Shown here one piece after another: positions 43,756 to 53,807 of a stretch of 64,000 nt of DNA. The stretch's first letter is position 1. Each line of letters starts with the position of its first letter. Below the pieces are notes generated by a model that saw nothing but the letters and a program-made list of their open reading frames with translations, was not told the origin of the DNA and searched no databases. Made by a program: the position numbers and the translations under genes. This DNA comes from Pseudobutyrivibrio ruminis HUN009 (GTDB lineage: Bacteria; Bacillota; Clostridia; Lachnospirales; Lachnospiraceae): contig NZ_JNLH01000001.1 in the NCBI RefSeq assembly GCF_000703005.1, forward strand, positions 1,791,001 to 1,855,000, given 5' to 3'.

Positions 43756-44985
43756 ATGAAACGAAAATTTCGTTTATACTTTATGTTGGGCCTTTGCTCA
43801 CTTTCACTTATTGCCTGCGGCAAGAAAGAGGAAGAGGAAGTAGAGGATACAGTAGATACTACTGAACAGGTCGCATTTGACGACGTGGAAGTTGAGGATT
43901 ATACAGTCCTTTCATATAGTGAGCTTGAAGTTCTTGCATATGAGGACGACACTGACGCACAGGTTATGCTTGGTCGTATGCTAGAGTACGGCACAGAGGA
44001 TGTTAAACAGGATTTTGCAGAGGCGATTTCTTGGTATCAAATGGCATCTGATTCAGGAAATGTTGACGGTACATGTGCACTTGGCTATTTCTATTTAACA
44101 GGCACAGGCGTCGAGCAGGATTTAGAAAAAGCAGAGGAGCTTTTTGATGCTGCCATTGAGGGTGGCTCAGATAATGCTTACGTTGGCAAAGCCAGAGTTA
44201 TAATGGCTTCATTACCAGAAGCGTTTTTCGCTGATGAATCTGATGAGGATATCGATATCGCTGACACAGATGAATCAGAAGAAATAGAAATCTCATCAGA
44301 AGATGAAGAAAAAGCAGAAGAAGCTTATGATTACATATACAAGGCTCAGATTGCTGGAGATATCGATGGTACATATTATCTTGGGTATGCATATGAGCAT
44401 GGTATTGGCATTGCACAGGATTACAAAAAGGCTTTTGATTACTATTCAAGAGTTACGAAATCAGACAGCACAGATTTAGCAGATCAGTATGCTATCAATC
44501 TTGCTAATACAGCCGTTGGTCTTCTTTACGTAAAAGGCAATGGAGTAGAGGTAGATACAGAAAAGGCTATTGAGTATTTCACAGCTGCTTCTGACAACGG
44601 CTATGCTAAGGCTAGCTATTACCTAGGCCAGATATATGAAAATGGCTTAGATGTTGATAGAGATTATGAAAAAGCGATGGAGTATTATCTTATCGCAGCA
44701 GATGCAGACTACGCACCAGCTCTTAACCAGATTGGTTACATGTATTACAATGGATTTGGTGTAGATGTAGATTTTGCATCGGCAGTTTATTACCAAAAGC
44801 TTGCAGCATTGCAAGGTTATGCAATTGCTCAGGTTAATTTAGGTTTTCTTTATGAAAACGGGTACGGGGTTGAGAGGAATTTGGAAACAGCTTTGTCGTA
44901 TTATGAAATGGCGGCTGATTCGGGTTATGAAGGCGCTATGGAGGCTGTTGTCCGAGTAAAGGCACAGATTAATGAAGAAATGTAA
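43756..44985 (+). CDS. Sel1-repeat lipoprotein
   Basis: A 409-residue lipoprotein. The lipobox is SLIAC (Cys about 20), followed by an acidic linker and at least eight Sel1-type repeats (for example AQVMLGRMLEYGTEDVKQDF, GTCALGYFYLTGTGVEQDL, APALNQIGYMYYNGFGVDVD), interrupted near 155-185 by a Glu/Asp-rich stretch. Sel1 repeats form a helical solenoid for protein contacts. ATG 43756 follows TTGGAGG. It overlaps the next gene by 14 bp, so the two products probably act together at the cell surface. Confidence 0.82.
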   Translation: MKRKFRLYFMLGLCSLSLIACGKKEEEEVEDTVDTTEQVAFDDVEVEDYTVLSYSELEVLAYEDDTDAQVMLGRMLEYGTEDVKQDFAEAISWYQMASDSGNVDGTCALGYFYLTGTGVEQDLEKAEELFDAAIEGGSDNAYVGKARVIMASLPEAFFADESDEDIDIADTDESEEIEISSEDEEKAEEAYDYIYKAQIAGDIDGTYYLGYAYEHGIGIAQDYKKAFDYYSRVTKSDSTDLADQYAINLANTAVGLLYVKGNGVEVDTEKAIEYFTAASDNGYAKASYYLGQIYENGLDVDRDYEKAMEYYLIAADADYAPALNQIGYMYYNGFGVDVDFASAVYYQKLAALQGYAIAQVNLGFLYENGYGVERNLETALSYYEMAADSGYEGAMEAVVRVKAQINEEM

Positions 44986-46351
44986 CTTTTGCATAGCGAT
45001 AGTTACGGTTGTTATCTCTTTACTAACAGGATGCGGACACAAAACAATTGAGGTTGATACCGTAAATCTAGAAGCTAATGAGCCGGAAATCATTGAGATT
45101 GCGGATTTAACGGACGCGTGGGACACCATATTAAATAATAGTACAATCGAGTTTATAGGAGGTCATCCTATAGACGAGTCTTTTCTTGCGATGATTACAT
45201 CTGAATATGGCGAAGATGTAATTGAGGAAATTGCTAGTTATGCAAATTTCCAAACGCCAGAAATTTGGTATCAACTTACTGGCAAGAGTATTCATGTGCT
45301 TTGGTACGAGTATTGCATGGATACAGGCTTGCAAAGTTATTCCTATGACAAAACATACGTAATTGACAAGCCAATCTATGGAGACATAGTTCTTGATTTT
45401 ACTGGAGATTTGTCGTTTGCAGAAGGAATAGCCACAACAGAATTTATGGATAGCCAAATCAATGGAATAGAAGATTGCTTTTCAGCAGACTTGCTAGAAG
45501 AAATGCGAGAGGCAGATATTCTTCTTATAAATAATGAATTTGCCTATACAAACAGAGGGGCTCCTCTTGCTGGAAAGGCATATACATTTAAAGCAGATCC
45601 AAGTCGAGTTGCTTTACTGGAAGAGCTTGGAGTTGACGCAGTTAGTGTAGCCAACAATCATGTCTATGACTATGATGAAATTGGATTTTTAGATACATTA
45701 AATACCCTAAATTTACAAGGCATCCCTTTTGTAGGGGCAGGAGTAAATCTTGAGGAAGCCAAAAAGCCAATATACTTTATTGTTGGTGGCAGAAAGATAG
45801 CCATTGTGGCAGCTACTCAGATAGAAAGAACTCTTAATTATACAAAGGAAGCCACAGGCGTTACGCCAGGTGTTATGAAATGCCTACACCCGGAGGCCTT
45901 TTGTGAGACTATTTCAGAGGCGAAAGCAAATGCAGACTATGTTATTGTTTTTCCTCACTGGGGTACAGAAGGCACTGCCAATTATGGTGGTGACCAGACG
46001 GCACTTGCTAGAGCATTTGTTGAAGCAGGTGCAGATGTAATAATAGGAGGGCATACCCATTGCCTTCAGACAATTGAGTATATGGATGATGTGCCTATCT
46101 ACTACAGCTTGGGCAACTACTGGTTCTCAACAACCAGCAACATGCCATCATCATACGATACAGGATTAGCACAGATTCATATAAAACAGGATGGAAGCAT
46201 AGATTCATACTTTATTCCATGTAGTTTTAATGCAGGAGTTACAAGCCTGCTTGGTTCAGAAGATATGGCTTACAGCAATATCATAGATGGTCTGAATACC
46301 TTGTCATCATCAGCAAAGATTGATAAGGACGGACGTATTAGTAAAAAATAA
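44972..46351 (+). CDS. CapA-family lipoprotein (metallophosphatase-like)
   Basis: A 459-residue lipoprotein (lipobox SLLTGC, Cys about 21). Residues about 20-120 are unassigned. Residues about 130-440 form a PGA_cap/CapA domain, a calcineurin-like fold: DFTGDLSFAEG, INNEFAYTNRG, VDAVSVANNHVYDYD, VIVFPHWGTEG and VIIGGHTHCLQ carry the metal-binding Asp, Asn and His residues. CapA proteins take part in making or anchoring poly-gamma-glutamate; no capBC genes are here, so a different surface substrate is possible. It overlaps the Sel1-repeat gene upstream. Confidence 0.85.
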   Translation: MKKCNFCIAIVTVVISLLTGCGHKTIEVDTVNLEANEPEIIEIADLTDAWDTILNNSTIEFIGGHPIDESFLAMITSEYGEDVIEEIASYANFQTPEIWYQLTGKSIHVLWYEYCMDTGLQSYSYDKTYVIDKPIYGDIVLDFTGDLSFAEGIATTEFMDSQINGIEDCFSADLLEEMREADILLINNEFAYTNRGAPLAGKAYTFKADPSRVALLEELGVDAVSVANNHVYDYDEIGFLDTLNTLNLQGIPFVGAGVNLEEAKKPIYFIVGGRKIAIVAATQIERTLNYTKEATGVTPGVMKCLHPEAFCETISEAKANADYVIVFPHWGTEGTANYGGDQTALARAFVEAGADVIIGGHTHCLQTIEYMDDVPIYYSLGNYWFSTTSNMPSSYDTGLAQIHIKQDGSIDSYFIPCSFNAGVTSLLGSEDMAYSNIIDGLNTLSSSAKIDKDGRISKK

Positions 46352-46393
46352 ATAGTTTTTTCTGGCGTTTGCCAGATATAAGGAGGATTTACT

Positions 46394-47938
46394 ATGAGTA
46401 AGAAACCTGTAGTACTTATGGTTCTCGATGGATATGGTCTTAATGACAATCCTAAGGGAAATGCCATTGCAATGGCAAAGACACCTGTTATGGACAAACT
46501 TATGGCTGAATGTCCATTCGTAGCAGGTCAAGCATCTGGAATGTTTGTTGGACTTCCAGATGGACAGATGGGTAACTCAGAAGTTGGACATATGAACATC
46601 GGCGCAGGCCGCATTATTTACCAGGATTTAACTCGTATTACAAAGGCAATCAATGATGGCGAGTTCTTCGAAAATAAAGTTCTACTTGAAGCTATCGATA
46701 ATGCAAAAAAGACTGGCGGAGACATTCACCTTTGGGGTCTTCTTTCAGACGGTGGTGTACATAGCCACATCGAGCACCTTTACGGTATGCTTGAAATGTG
46801 CAAGAAGAACGGTCTTACAAATGTATTCGTTCACGCTTTCCTTGATGGACGTGATACTCCACCAGCATCTGGTAAGGATTTCTTAGAGGCACTTCAGTCT
46901 AAGATGGACGAAATCGGTGTTGGTAAGATTGCTTCACTTTCTGGTCGTTACTACGCAATGGACCGTGACAACAACTGGGACCGTGTTGAGAAGGCTTACA
47001 ACTCCCTTGTTAAGGGTGAAGGCGTTCTTGCGACTTCAGTGTCTGATGCAATGCAGAAGTCTTATGACGATGGTGTAACTGATGAGTTCGTTCTTCCAAC
47101 AGTTATTACAGATGCTGATGGAAAGCCTCTTTCAGTTGTTAAGAATGGTGATTCGGTTGTATTCTTTAACTTCCGTCCAGACCGTGCTCGTGAAATTACT
47201 AGAGCATTCTGTGATGACAAGTTCACAGGCTTCGATAGAGAGTTCTTAAATCTCTATTATGCTTGCTTCAAGGATTACGACGAGACAATCCCTAACAAGC
47301 ACATTGCTTTCGAAAAAGAGAGCATTTCAAATACATTTGGTGAGTTTTTAGCAAACAATGGTTTAAAGCAGCTTAGACTTGCTGAGACAGAAAAATACGC
47401 ACACGTTACATTCTTCTTCAACGGTGGTGTTGAGGAGCCTAACAAGGGTGAAGAAAGAATCCTTGTAAACTCTCCTAAGGATGTAGCTACATATGACCTT
47501 AAGCCTGAAATGTCGGCACCAGAGGTTGGAGCAAAGCTTGTAGATGCTATTAAGTCTAACAAGTACGATGTAATCGTTATCAACTTTGCTAACCCAGACA
47601 TGGTTGGTCATACTGGCGTCATAGAGGCAGCTGTTGCAGCTGTAGAGCGTGTTGACTCACTTGTAGGTGAAGCCGTAGAGGCAGTTAAGGAGATGGATGG
47701 AGCATTATTCATCTGTGCTGATCACGGTAATGCAGAAAAGATGATTGATTATGAGACAGGAGAGCCACACACAGCTCACACAACAAATCCTGTTCCATTT
47801 ATCTTAGTTAACTACGATAGTGACTACACACTCCGCGAGGGCGGTGCTCTTTGCGATATCGCTCCTACACTTATCGAAATCATGGGTCTTGAGCAGCCAA
47901 AGGAGATGACTGGAAAGTCACTTTTAGTTAGAAAGTAG
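46394..47938 (+). CDS. gpmI: 2,3-bisphosphoglycerate-independent phosphoglycerate mutase
   Basis: A 514-residue alkaline-phosphatase-superfamily enzyme interconverting 3- and 2-phosphoglycerate with two Mn ions. It starts KPVVLMVLDGYGL (metal Asp), has the catalytic Ser in GQMGNSEVGHMNIGAGR, FLDGRDTPPASG, NFRPDRAREITRA, and metal ligands in NFANPDMVGHTG and ADHGNAEKM. AAGGAGG precedes the ATG. It continues the glycolytic theme of the region. Confidence 0.97.
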   Translation: MSKKPVVLMVLDGYGLNDNPKGNAIAMAKTPVMDKLMAECPFVAGQASGMFVGLPDGQMGNSEVGHMNIGAGRIIYQDLTRITKAINDGEFFENKVLLEAIDNAKKTGGDIHLWGLLSDGGVHSHIEHLYGMLEMCKKNGLTNVFVHAFLDGRDTPPASGKDFLEALQSKMDEIGVGKIASLSGRYYAMDRDNNWDRVEKAYNSLVKGEGVLATSVSDAMQKSYDDGVTDEFVLPTVITDADGKPLSVVKNGDSVVFFNFRPDRAREITRAFCDDKFTGFDREFLNLYYACFKDYDETIPNKHIAFEKESISNTFGEFLANNGLKQLRLAETEKYAHVTFFFNGGVEEPNKGEERILVNSPKDVATYDLKPEMSAPEVGAKLVDAIKSNKYDVIVINFANPDMVGHTGVIEAAVAAVERVDSLVGEAVEAVKEMDGALFICADHGNAEKMIDYETGEPHTAHTTNPVPFILVNYDSDYTLREGGALCDIAPTLIEIMGLEQPKEMTGKSLLVRK

Positions 47939-48004
47939 TCATTGGCCCCTTAGGGGGCACGATGATTATAAATAAAATAGAATAAAAAGAGAGAGGATTT
48001 GATT

Positions 48005-48871
48005 ATGAAACCAATTAAAGAAGGAAAAGTAAGAGAAGTATACGATAACGGCGATAGCATTATTATGGTAGCAACAGATCGTATATCTGCATTCGATGTA
48101 ATTCTCAAAAACAAAATTGTCAACAAGGGTGCAGTGCTTACACAGATGTCTAAGTTCTGGTTTGAACTTACAAAAGACATTGTTCCAAATCACATGCTTT
48201 CAACTGATGTAAAAGACATGCCAGAGTTCTTCCAGAACGATGAATACAAGGGCAAGTCAATGATGTGCAAGAAGCTTACAATGCTTCCAATCGAGTGCAT
48301 CGTACGTGGTTACATCACAGGCTCTGGATGGGCCAGCTACAAAGAGAACGGTACTGTTTGTGGCATTAAACTTCCAGAAGGGTTAAAGGAATCAGATAAA
48401 CTTCCTGAACCAATCTACACTCCTTCTACTAAAGCTGAAATTGGTGATCATGATGAAAATATCTCTTTCGAGCGTTCCATTGAAGTTCTTGAAAAGGAAT
48501 TCCCTGGTCATGGCTTAGAATATGCAACTGCACTTCGCGATAACACAATCGCTCTTTACAAGAAGTGTGCAGATTATGCGCTTACTAAGGGAATTATTAT
48601 TGCTGATACAAAGTTTGAGTTCGGACTTGATGAGGATGGTAACATTGTTTTAGCAGATGAGATGCTTACTCCAGACAGCTCTCGTTTCTGGCCACTTGAA
48701 GGTTACGAAGCAGGACATGGACAGCCATCATTTGATAAGCAGTTTGTACGTGATTGGCTTAAGGCTAATCCAGATTCAGATTACCTTCTTCCACAGGATG
48801 TTATCGATAAGACAATCGATAAATATCTTGAGGCATACAAGCTTTTAACTGGCAAAGCACTCGAAGTGTAA
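48005..48871 (+). CDS. purC: phosphoribosylaminoimidazole-succinocarboxamide synthase
   Basis: A 288-residue SAICAR synthetase, a step of purine synthesis: KPIKEGKVREVYDNGDSIIMVATDRISAFDV at the start, IECIVRGYITGSGW, IIADTKFEFG and ADEMLTPDSSRFWP are family motifs. ATG 48005 follows GAGAGGA; a TTG at 47999 is less likely. It begins purC-purF-purB. I see no purine riboswitch or obvious PurR site upstream; a GGCCCCTTAGGGGGC hairpin without T run is at 47944-47958. Confidence 0.97.
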   Translation: MKPIKEGKVREVYDNGDSIIMVATDRISAFDVILKNKIVNKGAVLTQMSKFWFELTKDIVPNHMLSTDVKDMPEFFQNDEYKGKSMMCKKLTMLPIECIVRGYITGSGWASYKENGTVCGIKLPEGLKESDKLPEPIYTPSTKAEIGDHDENISFERSIEVLEKEFPGHGLEYATALRDNTIALYKKCADYALTKGIIIADTKFEFGLDEDGNIVLADEMLTPDSSRFWPLEGYEAGHGQPSFDKQFVRDWLKANPDSDYLLPQDVIDKTIDKYLEAYKLLTGKALEV

Positions 48872-48898
48872 TTCAGATATTATGTATTAGGAGATTTT

Positions 48899-50344
48899 AT
48901 GACAGATTTGAAAGTAAAGGACATGCCATGGGACGATTTGCACGAGGAGTGCGGCGTCTTTGCTATGTACGATTTTGACGGTGGAGAGGTTGCCTCCTCG
49001 ATTTATTATGGCCTTTTTGCCTTACAGCATAGAGGACAGGAGAGCTGTGGTATTGCAGTATCTGACACTAATGGACCAAAACGCAATTTTGCCCTTCACA
49101 AGGATATGGGATTAGTAAATGAAGTATTTAATCAGGAAATACTTGAGGGCATGCATGGAGATATTGGTGTAGGACATACTCGATATTCTACAGCTGGTTC
49201 TTCTACAAGAGAGAACGCACAGCCACTTGTTTTATCTTATATAAAGGGTATTCTTGGAATGGCCCACAATGGTAACCTTATCAATGCAGAGGAGCTTAGA
49301 GATGAGCTTTCTATGACAGGTGCCATTTTCCAAACAACAATCGATTCAGAAACAATCGCATATCTTATTGCAAGAGAGCGTTTAAAAAGTGCAACAGTTG
49401 AAGAGGCAGTTGCAAGAGCTTGTGACAAAATAAAGGGTGCATATTCCCTTGTTGTTATGTCACCTAGAAAGCTTATTGCAGCTCGTGACCCACAGGGCTT
49501 TAGACCACTTTGCATTGGTAAACGTGATAATGCATATGTAATTGCATCAGAGACATGTGCTCTTGATACAATCGGTGCTGAATACATCAGAGATGTAGAG
49601 CCAGGAGAAATCGTAACTATTTCACCTGAGTTTGGTATCAAATCTGATAAGAGCAGATGTATCGATAAGAGCAGGCATGGTAGATGCATTTTCGAATATA
49701 TCTATTTTGCCAGACCAGACAGTATTATTGATGGACAGTCAGTATACGATGCTCGTATCAGAGCTGGTCGATTCTTGGCACAGGATTCACCAGTTGAAGC
49801 TGACCTTGTAGTTGGTGTTCCAGAATCTGGAAACGCAGCTGCACAGGGATATTCATTAGAATCAGGTATTCCATACGGGACAGCATTTATTAAGAACAGC
49901 TATGTAGGACGTACTTTCATCAAGCCTAAGCAGGCAAGCAGACAGTCCTCAGTTCAAGTAAAGCTTAACGCACTTAAAGAAGTAGTTAAGGGCAAGAGAA
50001 TTATCATGATTGATGATTCTATTGTACGAGGCACTACATCAGATCGCATTGTAAAGATGCTTCGTGATGCTGGAGCTACAGAAGTGCATGTTCGTATTTC
50101 ATCGCCACCATTTTTGTGGCCTTGCTATTTTGGTACAGATGTGCCATGCCGCGAGCAGCTAATTGCCTACAATCATTCAGTAGATGAAATAAAGGATATT
50201 ATCGGAGCCGATTCACTTGCATACCTTGATTTCAATCGTCTTCCACAGATGGTTGACGGCTTGGAAATCTGCCACGGATGCTTTGACGGCGAATACCCAA
50301 TGGAGCCACCAACTAAAGATATACGTGGTGAATATGAAAAGTAA
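48899..50344 (+). CDS. purF: amidophosphoribosyltransferase
   Basis: A 481-residue enzyme for the first step of purine synthesis. A 16-17 residue propeptide ends before the catalytic Cys in HEECGVFAMYD. The PRPP loop is IIMIDDSIVRGTT. Four Cys that fit the 4Fe-4S cluster of the Bacillus-type enzyme are visible: RCIFEYIYF, WPCYFG and the CHGC pair near the C terminus. AGGAG precedes the ATG. It is the second gene of the pur cluster. Confidence 0.97.
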   Translation: MTDLKVKDMPWDDLHEECGVFAMYDFDGGEVASSIYYGLFALQHRGQESCGIAVSDTNGPKRNFALHKDMGLVNEVFNQEILEGMHGDIGVGHTRYSTAGSSTRENAQPLVLSYIKGILGMAHNGNLINAEELRDELSMTGAIFQTTIDSETIAYLIARERLKSATVEEAVARACDKIKGAYSLVVMSPRKLIAARDPQGFRPLCIGKRDNAYVIASETCALDTIGAEYIRDVEPGEIVTISPEFGIKSDKSRCIDKSRHGRCIFEYIYFARPDSIIDGQSVYDARIRAGRFLAQDSPVEADLVVGVPESGNAAAQGYSLESGIPYGTAFIKNSYVGRTFIKPKQASRQSSVQVKLNALKEVVKGKRIIMIDDSIVRGTTSDRIVKMLRDAGATEVHVRISSPPFLWPCYFGTDVPCREQLIAYNHSVDEIKDIIGADSLAYLDFNRLPQMVDGLEICHGCFDGEYPMEPPTKDIRGEYEK

Positions 50345-50356
50345 TAAGGAGAGAAT

Positions 50357-51808
50357 ATGAGTACAGATAGATATACAAGCCCACTTTCAGAGAGATATGC
50401 AAGCAAGGAGATGCAATATATTTTTAGCCAGGATAAGAAGTTTTCTACCTGGAGAAGACTTTGGATTGCCCTTGCAGAGACTGAGATGGAGTTAGGACTT
50501 TCTCAGGATGGAAAGCCAGTCATTACTCAGGATATGATTGATGAGATGAAGCAGCACATTGATGATATTAATTATGATGTTGCAAAGGCTCGTGAAAAAG
50601 AAGTTAGACATGATGTAATGAGTCATGTGTATGCATATGGACAGCAGTGCCCAAAGGCAGCTGGAATCATTCACCTTGGAGCTACAAGCTGCTACGTAGG
50701 TGATAACACAGACATTATCATTATGAGAGATGCTTTACAGCTTATTCGTACAAAGCTTGTAAATGTTATTGCAGAGCTTGCAGCATTTGCAGATAAGTAC
50801 AAGGCACTGCCAACACTTGCATTTACACATTTCCAGCCAGCACAGCCTACAACAGTTGGTAAGCGTGCTACACTTTGGCTTAATGAGTTTGTAATGGACC
50901 TTGAGGACCTTGATTATGTGCTTTCTACATTGAAGCTTCTTGGTTCAAAGGGAACAACTGGTACACAGGCTAGCTTCCTTGAGCTTTTCAATGGAGATAA
51001 TGAGACAATTGATAAGATTGATCCAATGATAGCTGAGAAGATGGGATTCAAGGCATGCTACCCAGTTAGCGGTCAGACATATTCTAGAAAGGTAGATACT
51101 AGAGTTTGCAATATCTTAGCAGGTATAGCAGCATCTGCTCATAAGATGTCGAATGATATTCGTTTACTTCAGCATCTTAAGGAAGTAGAGGAGCCATTTG
51201 AGAAGAACCAGATTGGTTCATCAGCTATGGCTTACAAGCGCAACCCAATGCGTTCAGAGCGTATTGCATCACTTTCTCGTTATGTTATGATTGATGCACT
51301 TAACCCAGCGATTACATCAGCTACTCAGTGGTTTGAGCGTACACTTGATGATTCAGCAAACAAGCGTCTTTCAATTGCAGAGGGATTTCTTGCAACAGAC
51401 GGTGTCCTTGACCTTTGCTTAAATGTTGTAGATGGTCTTGTAGTATACGATAAGGTAATTACAAAGCGTCTTATGTCTGAGCTCCCATTCATGGCTACAG
51501 AGAACATTATGATGGATGCTGTTAAGCTTGGTGGAAACAGACAGGAATTACATGAAAAGATTCGTACACTTTCTATGGAAGCAGGCAAGAACGTTAAGGT
51601 AGAAGGAAAGGACAACAACCTTCTTGAACTTATTGCTGCTGACGATGAATTCCCAATGGGACTTGAGGAACTTGAGGCTACTATGGAGCCTGCAAGATAC
51701 GTAGGACGTAGCCCACGTCAGGTAGAGGTTTACCTTCGTGATGTTATCAATCCTATCCTTGAGGAAAATAAAGATGTACTTGGTGTAAAAGCTGAGATTA
51801 ACGTATAA
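50357..51808 (+). CDS. purB: adenylosuccinate lyase
   Basis: A 483-residue member of the fumarase/aspartase superfamily that acts twice in purine synthesis. It has IHLGATSCYVGDNTD, the catalytic His in THFQPAQPTTVGKR, and the signature IGSSAMAYKRNPMRSE with the flexible-loop Ser. It lies 12 bp after purF with AAGGAG upstream. A strong terminator closes the operon. Confidence 0.97.
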   Translation: MSTDRYTSPLSERYASKEMQYIFSQDKKFSTWRRLWIALAETEMELGLSQDGKPVITQDMIDEMKQHIDDINYDVAKAREKEVRHDVMSHVYAYGQQCPKAAGIIHLGATSCYVGDNTDIIIMRDALQLIRTKLVNVIAELAAFADKYKALPTLAFTHFQPAQPTTVGKRATLWLNEFVMDLEDLDYVLSTLKLLGSKGTTGTQASFLELFNGDNETIDKIDPMIAEKMGFKACYPVSGQTYSRKVDTRVCNILAGIAASAHKMSNDIRLLQHLKEVEEPFEKNQIGSSAMAYKRNPMRSERIASLSRYVMIDALNPAITSATQWFERTLDDSANKRLSIAEGFLATDGVLDLCLNVVDGLVVYDKVITKRLMSELPFMATENIMMDAVKLGGNRQELHEKIRTLSMEAGKNVKVEGKDNNLLELIAADDEFPMGLEELEATMEPARYVGRSPRQVEVYLRDVINPILEENKDVLGVKAEINV

Positions 51809-51823
51809 ACGATATATGCATTT

Positions 51824-51852
51824 GAGCCCACAGAAATGTGGGCTCTTTTTTT
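51824..51852 (+). terminator. terminator of the pur operon
   Basis: GAGCCCAC paired with GTGGGCTC, then T7. Confidence 0.92.
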
Positions 51853-51937
51853 CACATACATTTCACATAGATGTCAGATAGGCGTAATATTCATGCTCTA
51901 CAGTACTATAGACTAAAAATAAAGGAGAATATGAAAT

Positions 51938-52939
51938 ATGATAACTGTAGAGCATCTATCTAAACGCTATGGCGATTTTCTTGCCGTAGATGATTTGTCA
52001 TTTACCATAGAAGATGGTCATATTTATGGTTTTCTTGGACCAAACGGTGCAGGTAAATCTACAACACTAAATATTATAACTGGATGTCTAGCTGCAACCA
52101 GCGGTGATATAAAAATTGATGGACACGATATTTATGAGGAGGAGAGGGAAGCTAAAAAGCTTATAGGCTACTTACCTGAAATTCCACCTCTTTATGTAGA
52201 ACAGACTCCTAGGGAGTATTTAAAGTTTGTAGCGGAGGCTAAGGGCATCGCTAAAGCAGAATTGGAGTCTGAAATAGACAGAGTAATACAAGAAACTCAC
52301 ATCGAAGAGATGCAGAACAGACTAATAAAGCATCTTTCTAAAGGATATAGACAAAGAGTTGGCATAGCACAAGCACTCCTTGGAAATCCTTCTGTAATCA
52401 TTCTTGATGAGCCAACAGTAGGCTTGGATCCAATGCAGATTATTGAAATCAGAGATCTGATTTCTGAACTTGGAAAGAAACATACAGTTATTCTTAGTTC
52501 ACACATTCTTTCTGAAATACAAGCTATTTGTGAGAAGGTACTTATTATCTATAAGGGAAAGCTTGTTGTGTATGATGATATTGCAAATCTTGGCAAATCA
52601 TTGTCATCCGAAAATGAAATTGAAATTATGACAGAGGCTTCAGAAGAAGAAGTGTCCAAGGTGATTAATCACATTGATGCTATTTCTAGTTTTGAGCAAG
52701 GGGAAGATGTTGAAAAGTATCATTGTTACAAGCTATCTACTGCAATGGAGAATCCATATGAAGTTTGTGAACTTGTGTTTAGAGCTTTTGTTGCCAATTC
52801 GGTGCCACTTGTAAAGCTCAATCCGGTTCAAACATCACTTGAGGATATCTTTATTGAACTGACTTCTTCTGAACAGGAGAGTGAGTTAGAAGAGATGGAT
52901 TCGGAATACGAAGAATATGAAGAAGAGGAGGAAGACTAA
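51938..52939 (+). CDS. ABC transporter ATP-binding protein (Gld type)
   Basis: A 333-residue ATPase subunit: Walker A GPNGAGKST, signature LSKGYRQRVGIAQ, Walker B VIILDEPTVGLDP and switch His in LSSHIL. The C-terminal part has an unusual acidic tail (EEYEEEEED). It is the first of four closely packed genes encoding an ATPase, a permease, a Gld-type auxiliary protein and a DUF4340 protein, the layout of GldAFG-like export systems. AAAGGAG precedes the ATG. Confidence 0.92.
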   Translation: MITVEHLSKRYGDFLAVDDLSFTIEDGHIYGFLGPNGAGKSTTLNIITGCLAATSGDIKIDGHDIYEEEREAKKLIGYLPEIPPLYVEQTPREYLKFVAEAKGIAKAELESEIDRVIQETHIEEMQNRLIKHLSKGYRQRVGIAQALLGNPSVIILDEPTVGLDPMQIIEIRDLISELGKKHTVILSSHILSEIQAICEKVLIIYKGKLVVYDDIANLGKSLSSENEIEIMTEASEEEVSKVINHIDAISSFEQGEDVEKYHCYKLSTAMENPYEVCELVFRAFVANSVPLVKLNPVQTSLEDIFIELTSSEQESELEEMDSEYEEYEEEEED

Positions 52940-52940
52940 G

Positions 52941-53807
52941 ATGGTGGCAGTATTAAAGCACGAATTGTCATTGTATTATCACAGCCTTACAGGCTATGTT
53001 TTTGGCGCCTTCCTACTTGCCTTTACAGGAATAGGAGCCCTTATATATAACATTAATGCATCAGTGGCAAATTTTGAGTATGTTTTAAGTTTTATTCAGA
53101 TTGTTTTTATTATCATTGTACCAATTCTTACTATGAGAATTATTGCAGATGAAAAGAAGCAGAGAACAGACCAACTTCTCTATTCGTTGCCTATTAGCAC
53201 AACAGAAATAGTAGTTGGTAAGTTTATGGCACTTCTAGTAGTGTTTGTTGTGCCAATGATTTTTATCTGCGCATATCCATTAATCTTTTCTATGTATGGA
53301 GAGGTGTATTTGCCTACAAGCTACGGTACTATTTTTGCATTTATTTTCTTGGGACTTGCCCTTATTAGCATAGGAATGTTTATATCATCCTTAACAGAAT
53401 CACAGGGAATGGCTGCAGGTATTTGTGTTGTTGTAATGTTATTTAACTATTACTGCACAACACTTGCTGACGCGGTATCATCATCTGCTGTTGGTTCCGT
53501 AATTACGATAGTAGTTATAATGATAATCCTTGGCCTGATAATCAAATACATGACAAAGTCAGATGCAATGGGATATGGTTTTTCATTTATAACAATCTTA
53601 GCAGCAATCATCCTTTTCTTTGCAAAGCCGGAATTACTTGAGGACTTACTTCCAAAGGTAATGAATCAGATTTCTTTATTTGAAAGATTTACCATGTTCT
53701 ACAATGGCGTGTTTGATTTGACTGCAATTGTTTACTACATAAGTATCATAGCCTTCTTCTTGTTCTTATGTGTGCAATCATTAGAGAAGAGGAGGTATAA
53801 CGGATAA
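52941..53807 (+). CDS. ABC transporter permease (Gld type)
   Basis: A 288-residue membrane protein with six predicted helices, of the ABC-2 GldF-like family (KHELSLYYHSLTGYVFGAFL, TMRIIADEKKQRTDQLLYSLPISTTEIVVGKFMAL). ATG 52941 follows the ATPase stop by 1 bp, with GAGGAGGA upstream; the frame from 52917 overlaps the ATPase and is rejected. Its stop overlaps the next start (TAATGA). Confidence 0.9.
   Translation: MVAVLKHELSLYYHSLTGYVFGAFLLAFTGIGALIYNINASVANFEYVLSFIQIVFIIIVPILTMRIIADEKKQRTDQLLYSLPISTTEIVVGKFMALLVVFVVPMIFICAYPLIFSMYGEVYLPTSYGTIFAFIFLGLALISIGMFISSLTESQGMAAGICVVVMLFNYYCTTLADAVSSSAVGSVITIVVIMIILGLIIKYMTKSDAMGYGFSFITILAAIILFFAKPELLEDLLPKVMNQISLFERFTMFYNGVFDLTAIVYYISIIAFFLFLCVQSLEKRRYNG

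Noticed and set aside
47939..48004. Purine riboswitch or PurR box before purC
   Set aside because: The gap is only about 66 bp and contains only a small G/C hairpin without the riboswitch core.
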